DNA from: Tepidimonas sp.
GTDB taxonomy: Bacteria > Pseudomonadota > Gammaproteobacteria > Burkholderiales > Burkholderiaceae_C
Direction of reading: 5' to 3'
NCBI GenBank assembly: GCA_025054905.1
Contig: JANWZF010000246.1
Span: forward strand, 1-16,465
DNA length: 16,465 bases
Part shown: piece after piece, positions 15,917-16,465 of the stretch
Numbering within the stretch: the first letter of the stretch is position 1
How the letters are laid out: the number at the start of each line of letters is the position of its first letter
Translations under genes and position numbers: made by a program
Notes under the pieces: model-generated
Database searches by the model: none
What the model was told of the DNA's origin: nothing
Seen by the model: the letters and a program-made list of their open reading frames with translations, nothing else

Positions 15917-16465
15917 ATGCAAAAACAGTTCAACACCGCGGGGCCCTCGATCCCCGGCGACCACTACCTGCTCGATCCGCTGCGACGCATCGACCTGGAG
16001 GAAGTGCTGGCGCTGATCGAGGCCAAGCGCTACTTCGTGCTGCACGCCCCGAGGCAGACCGGCAAGACCACGGCGCTGCTGGCGTTGATGGAGCACTTGA
16101 ACGCGCAGGGACGCTACCGCTGCGCCTACGCCAACATCGAAGGCGCGCAGGCTGCCCGCGGTGACGTGGTGGCCGGCATCAGTGCGGCCTGCCACGCCAT
16201 TGCGCGCAGCATTGAAGACAGCACCGGCGAGCACGCGCTGTACCGCTGGTACCGGCAGGAAGGCGAAAGCATCGAGGCCCGGGATCGCTTGAGTGCCTTG
16301 CTGCGGCATTGGAGCCAGATGGACCTACAGCACCCGACGGTGCTGCTGCTGGATGAAGTCGACGCGCTGGTGGGCGACACGCTGATCTCGCTGCTGCGGC
16401 AGATCCGGGCGGGCTATGCGCAGCGGCCGCAGGCGTTTCCGCAGACGGTGGTGCTGTGCGGGGTG
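15917..16465 (+). CDS. AAA-like ATPase, N-terminal part (runs off right edge)
   Basis: 183 codons open to the window end, no stop, so the gene is partial. It starts MQKQFNTAGPSIPGDHYLLD. The nucleotide-binding loop is APRQTGKT (44-51), with Ala in place of the first Gly of Walker A, followed by Walker B TVLLLDEVD (141-149, Asp 146 and Glu 147). The strand after it, FPQTVVLCGV, fits the sensor region. The pattern FNTAGP...Y..LDPL...YFVLHAPRQTGKTT recalls a family of bacterial 'AAA-like domain' ATP-binding proteins of unknown function, but I cannot assign a role. An in-frame ATG at 15902 (codons MGVVG) is an alternative start; neither has a clear ribosome site. It begins 20 bases after galE with no terminator between, so cotranscription is likely. 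Confidence 0.85.
   Translation, partial: MQKQFNTAGPSIPGDHYLLDPLRRIDLEEVLALIEAKRYFVLHAPRQTGKTTALLALMEHLNAQGRYRCAYANIEGAQAARGDVVAGISAACHAIARSIEDSTGEHALYRWYRQEGESIEARDRLSALLRHWSQMDLQHPTVLLLDEVDALVGDTLISLLRQIRAGYAQRPQAFPQTVVLCGV

Overview
The window is a GC-rich chromosomal segment that reads as a betaproteobacterium of the order Burkholderiales, probably Comamonadaceae-like. This rests on the gene families, the CIRCE-controlled groESL operon, and the UbiH-family / DsbC-like / M61-peptidase gene order; the taxonomic call is inference. Most of it is core or housekeeping sequence with compact operons. Genes begin only slightly downstream of their promoters and many long antisense ORFs are high-GC artefacts.

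Left end (1-376): a minus-strand tRNA-Asn with its own extended -10 promoter and a rho-independent terminator. Beyond its 3' end lies a decayed, frameshifted fragment resembling the N-terminus of a tyrosine-type phage/island integrase, so this tRNA was probably once an island attachment site.

552-3779 (+): a three-gene unit of two acyl-CoA dehydrogenase subunits, probably an alpha/beta heteromer of the PimC/PimD type in which only the first subunit keeps a catalytic Glu, followed by a DUF6279-type lipoprotein. It converges on groEL with a strong hairpin terminator between.

3885-6013 (-): groES-groEL with a perfect CIRCE operator and an unusually clear promoter in which a sigma70 element (TTGAAA-17-TATGAT) coincides with a sigma32-like element. 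Upstream are cutA (divalent-cation tolerance) and a tRNA-Met with promoter and terminator, all on the minus strand.

6584-8315: two divergent crotonase-fold genes, a bona fide enoyl-CoA hydratase (-) and a PaaG-like isomerase (+). With the acyl-CoA dehydrogenase pair these point to acyl-CoA / aromatic-acid catabolism.

8312-12053 (-): a three-gene run of a UbiH/UbiF-family flavin hydroxylase, a periplasmic DsbC-like thiol isomerase, and an M61 metallopeptidase with a PDZ-like region. The last two overlap by ATGA. Divergent from it are a MOSC-domain protein and then the ATPase/GTPase ychF.

14207-16465 (+): an RfaH-type NusG paralogue, a leader with a consensus -10 and a hairpin carrying a TAGCGT core reminiscent of the RfaH ops signal, galE (GTG start), and the N-terminal part of an AAA-like ATPase that runs off the window. 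This looks like the edge of an RfaH-controlled surface-polysaccharide locus. I did not find a clearly novel system; the items most worth following are the ops-like leader, the integrase relic and the truncated ATPase.
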